This document shows positions 61,793 through 64,000 of a stretch of DNA of 64,000 nucleotides, piece after piece. Source of the stretch: Lacrimispora saccharolytica (GTDB taxonomy: Bacteria; Bacillota; Clostridia; Lachnospirales; Lachnospiraceae); NCBI GenBank assembly GCA_016899975.1, contig JACJJN010000009.1, forward strand, positions 46,365 through 110,364, in the 5' to 3' direction. A program made the position numbers and the translations under genes. The notes under the pieces are model-generated. The model searched no databases. It had not been told where the DNA came from and worked only from the letters and a program-made list of their open reading frames with translations. Numbering within the stretch: position 1 is the first letter of the stretch; each line of letters opens with the position of its first letter.

Positions 61793-63940
61793 ATGGATAA
61801 GGAAAAAGCACAGCGTTATATTTCACATGTGCGTGGAATGTTCAATAAGCATGCGCTTTACAGTGACGAGTCTCCGCAGTACCAGTTTCCGTTTGAACCG
61901 AATCCGGGGGATGTTGTAACCATTCGTTTCCGGACGGTGCGGAACAACGTAGATGCGGTGTATTTTATCAGTGGAGCCATCCGTGAGGAGATGGAAGTAC
62001 GAACCATTCGCAACGGTTTTGATTATTATGAGATTGATATTCCGGTGGGAACGGAGACGATCTTTTATTATTTTGAGATCCGATATGGCAAGATGGTTTG
62101 TTATTACAACAAACTTGGAGTTACCAGAGAACTGCAGGAGATGTATTCCTTTGGCATTGTACCGGGATTCCATACACCGGACTGGGCGAAGGGCGCGGTC
62201 ATGTATCAGATTTTCGTGGAGCGTTTTTTCAACGGCGACCGGTCCAATGATGTTCTTAATGGGGAATACTGCTATATTAAGGAAAAGGTGAAACAGATCG
62301 ACGAATGGGGCAGAGAGCCGGAGCCGATGGATGTGCGGAATTTTTACGGCGGTGATCTGCAGGGAGTGATGGATAAGCTGGATTATCTGCAGGATCTTGG
62401 TGTGCAGGTCATTTATCTGAACCCGATTTTTGTGTCGCCCTCCAACCATAAATATGATATTCAGGATTATGATTATGTCGATCCTCATTTTGGAAAGATC
62501 GTAGAGGATGAAGGAGAGCTTCTGAATACCTGGGATATGGACAATACGCATGCCACACGCTATATCAACCGTGTCACCAGCAAGGCAAACCTGGAAGCCA
62601 GCAATGAGCTGTTCATCCAGCTGGTAGAGGAGATCCATAAGCGTGGAATGAAGATTATCCTGGACGGTGTATTCAATCACTGCGGTTCTTTCAACAAATG
62701 GCTGGACCGGGAAAGAATCTATGAGAATCAGGAAGGATACGAACCGGGAGCCTATGTGTCCAAGGACAGTCCTTATCACACATTTTTTAAATTTTTCAAC
62801 GAGCATGACTGGCCGTACAATGAGTTTTATGACGGCTGGTGGGGACATGACACGCTTCCGAAACTGAATTATGAGGAATCGCCGGAATTAATGAGAGACA
62901 TCATGCGGATTGCCGCTAAATGGGTTTCCCCTCCGTACAATGTAGACGGATGGCGTCTGGATGTGGCGGCGGATCTCGGTCACAGTCCGGAATTCAATCA
63001 CCGGTTCTGGAAGGAATTCCGTCGGGTGGTCAAGGCGGCGAACCCCGAAGCGATTATTATGGCGGAACATTACGGCGATGCCAGAAGCTGGATGCAGGGG
63101 GACGAGTGGGATACGGTGATGAACTATGACGCGTTCATGGAGCCGGTGTCCTGGTTCCTGACCGGAATGGAGAAGCACAGCGATGAGTTTAATCAGGGGC
63201 AGTTCGGCAACAGCGAGAGCTTTCTTGGGGCAATGCGCTACCATATGCCGGCATTCTATGCGCCGTCACTGTATACGGCGATGAACGAGCTGGATAACCA
63301 CGATCACTCCCGGTTCCTGACCCGAACCAACCACCGGGTGGGAAGAGTCGGAGATCTTGGTTCCAAAGCGGCAGAAGAGAATGTCAACAAAGCGGTACTG
63401 CGGGAGGCGGTGGTCATTCAGATGACATGGCCGGGAGCTCCGACCCTGTATTACGGGGATGAAGCGGGTGTCTGCGGCTTTACCGATCCGGATAACCGGA
63501 GAACCTATCCCTGGGGAAAAGAAGACAAGGATCTGATCCGTTTTTATAAGGAAATGATCGCAATTCATAAAAAGTATCCGGTATTGATCGACGGTTCTCT
63601 GCTGGAACTGTATCATGATTACAATCTTCTGGCGTATGGCCGCTTCAATATCAAGGAACAGATCGTGGTTGTGCTCAACAACAGGAACGAGAAAGTGCAT
63701 GTGGAAATTCCAGTGTGGCTGACAGGGATGAAGCGCAGCGAGGAGACGGAGATGGTTGAGATTTTCCGCACTGACGCACTGTCGTTCCGGCGCCAGGAAG
63801 GCGTGCATGAAGTGAAAGCGGGGATTCTCGAGATGGATCTGCTGCCGCTGTCCGCAGTAATCCTTCACCAGGAAGAAACAGCACAGCTGGAAGAGTCCAG
63901 CAGTTATCGCTACGATTCCAGGAGAGGTAGTGTCAAGTAA
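61793..63940 (+). CDS. Glycoside hydrolase family 13 (neopullulanase/alpha-amylase type)
   Basis: A 715-residue cytoplasmic alpha-glucan hydrolase. An N-terminal beta-sandwich (about 1-130) is followed by the barrel: GVQVIYLNPIFVSPSNHKYD, DGVFNHCG, nucleophile Asp390 in GWRLDVAAD, acid Glu425 in MAEHYGD and Asp504 in DNHDHS. It would cut malto-oligosaccharides or pullulan-like substrates. ATG follows GTGAGG. The last residues RRGSVK and the stop are encoded by sequence that resembles an insertion-sequence end, so the native C-terminus may have been slightly changed. Confidence 0.92.
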   Translation: MDKEKAQRYISHVRGMFNKHALYSDESPQYQFPFEPNPGDVVTIRFRTVRNNVDAVYFISGAIREEMEVRTIRNGFDYYEIDIPVGTETIFYYFEIRYGKMVCYYNKLGVTRELQEMYSFGIVPGFHTPDWAKGAVMYQIFVERFFNGDRSNDVLNGEYCYIKEKVKQIDEWGREPEPMDVRNFYGGDLQGVMDKLDYLQDLGVQVIYLNPIFVSPSNHKYDIQDYDYVDPHFGKIVEDEGELLNTWDMDNTHATRYINRVTSKANLEASNELFIQLVEEIHKRGMKIILDGVFNHCGSFNKWLDRERIYENQEGYEPGAYVSKDSPYHTFFKFFNEHDWPYNEFYDGWWGHDTLPKLNYEESPELMRDIMRIAAKWVSPPYNVDGWRLDVAADLGHSPEFNHRFWKEFRRVVKAANPEAIIMAEHYGDARSWMQGDEWDTVMNYDAFMEPVSWFLTGMEKHSDEFNQGQFGNSESFLGAMRYHMPAFYAPSLYTAMNELDNHDHSRFLTRTNHRVGRVGDLGSKAAEENVNKAVLREAVVIQMTWPGAPTLYYGDEAGVCGFTDPDNRRTYPWGKEDKDLIRFYKEMIAIHKKYPVLIDGSLLELYHDYNLLAYGRFNIKEQIVVVLNNRNEKVHVEIPVWLTGMKRSEETEMVEIFRTDALSFRRQEGVHEVKAGILEMDLLPLSAVILHQEETAQLEESSSYRYDSRRGSVK

Positions 63941-64000
63941 TCTATGAAAAATGAGCCGTGAAAAAATAGGCTCAAAAGAACCTTGAAAACTGTAGATATT
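63926..64000. mobile_element. Possible left end of an insertion sequence (IS256-like)
   Basis: GGTAGTGTCAAGTAATCTAT, then an A-rich tract and a TGAGCC/GGCTCA stem, resembles the terminal repeat of IS256-family elements as I remember them from Clostridia. The window stops before any transposase frame, so this rests on the end sequence only. Confidence 0.3.

Overview
The window looks like a chromosomal segment of a spore-forming, anaerobic gut Firmicute, most likely Lachnospiraceae (Blautia/Mediterraneibacter-like; genus not provable from sequence alone). The reasons are moderate GC with strong AGGAGG ribosome sites, sporulation genes (spoIIE, yabP, yabQ, cwlD, a CotS-type kinase), anaerobic iron enzymes ([FeFe] hydrogenase, rubrerythrin, ferredoxin), a hexuronate pathway and several glycan hydrolases. 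There is no prophage, CRISPR array or rRNA operon.

Layout. 0-3.4 kb: end of RNase J, YlbF-like protein, short MltG-like membrane protein, O-methyltransferase, U32 peptidase. 3.4-9.5 kb: GH3 enzyme, a 200-bp palindrome, a tRNA-Glu/tRNA-Cys operon, a serine beta-lactamase-fold hydrolase and a PfoR-type PTS membrane protein. 9.7-13.6 kb: initiator tRNA with a consensus promoter, GltD-like oxidoreductase, class B sortase, sirtuin, DUF951. 13.6-16.1 kb: a minus-strand reading frame joining an [FeFe] hydrogenase to a rubredoxin-rubrerythrin, preceded by a cyclic-di-GMP-I riboswitch and an intrinsic terminator. 16.2-22.1 kb: rpsF-ssb-rpsR, then gdpP-rplI-dnaB and a GNAT-like gene. 22.2-31 kb: GH20, MerR regulator, DUF1858, ferredoxin, mecA, an unexplained noncoding block, then a cell-wall/sporulation set (GH18, coiled-coil protein, cwlD) and the c-di-AMP receptor darA. 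31-42 kb: decayed GH42 gene, serpin lipoprotein, uxuA-uxuB-uxaC with a divergent AraC regulator, an ABC-type-IV membrane protein and proS. 42.5-50 kb: tsaC, a YwlE-like protein without its catalytic cysteine, rpiB, upp, dCMP deaminase, cca, and then a patch of broken genes (phosphotransferase, kinase fragment, NUDIX) around an intact DUF3786 gene. 50-64 kb: CotS kinase, phosphoglucomutase, mazG, HU, rqcP, yabP, yabQ, divIC-like, spoIIE, tilS, hpt, ftsH and a GH13 enzyme whose 3' end may abut an insertion sequence.

Themes. Three second-messenger parts occur here: GdpP (c-di-AMP breakdown), DarA (c-di-AMP receptor) and a c-di-GMP riboswitch controlling hydrogen/oxygen-stress enzymes. A modular intergenic palindromic repeat family occurs at seven or more sites, and a separate roughly 80-nt structured element occurs twice. 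Two sporulation genes (cwlD, yabP) have their ribosome-binding site inside the 3' arm of a terminator-like hairpin. The most unusual items are the riboswitch-controlled hydrogenase-rubrerythrin fusion, the catalytically dead YwlE homologue and the two-copy structured element.
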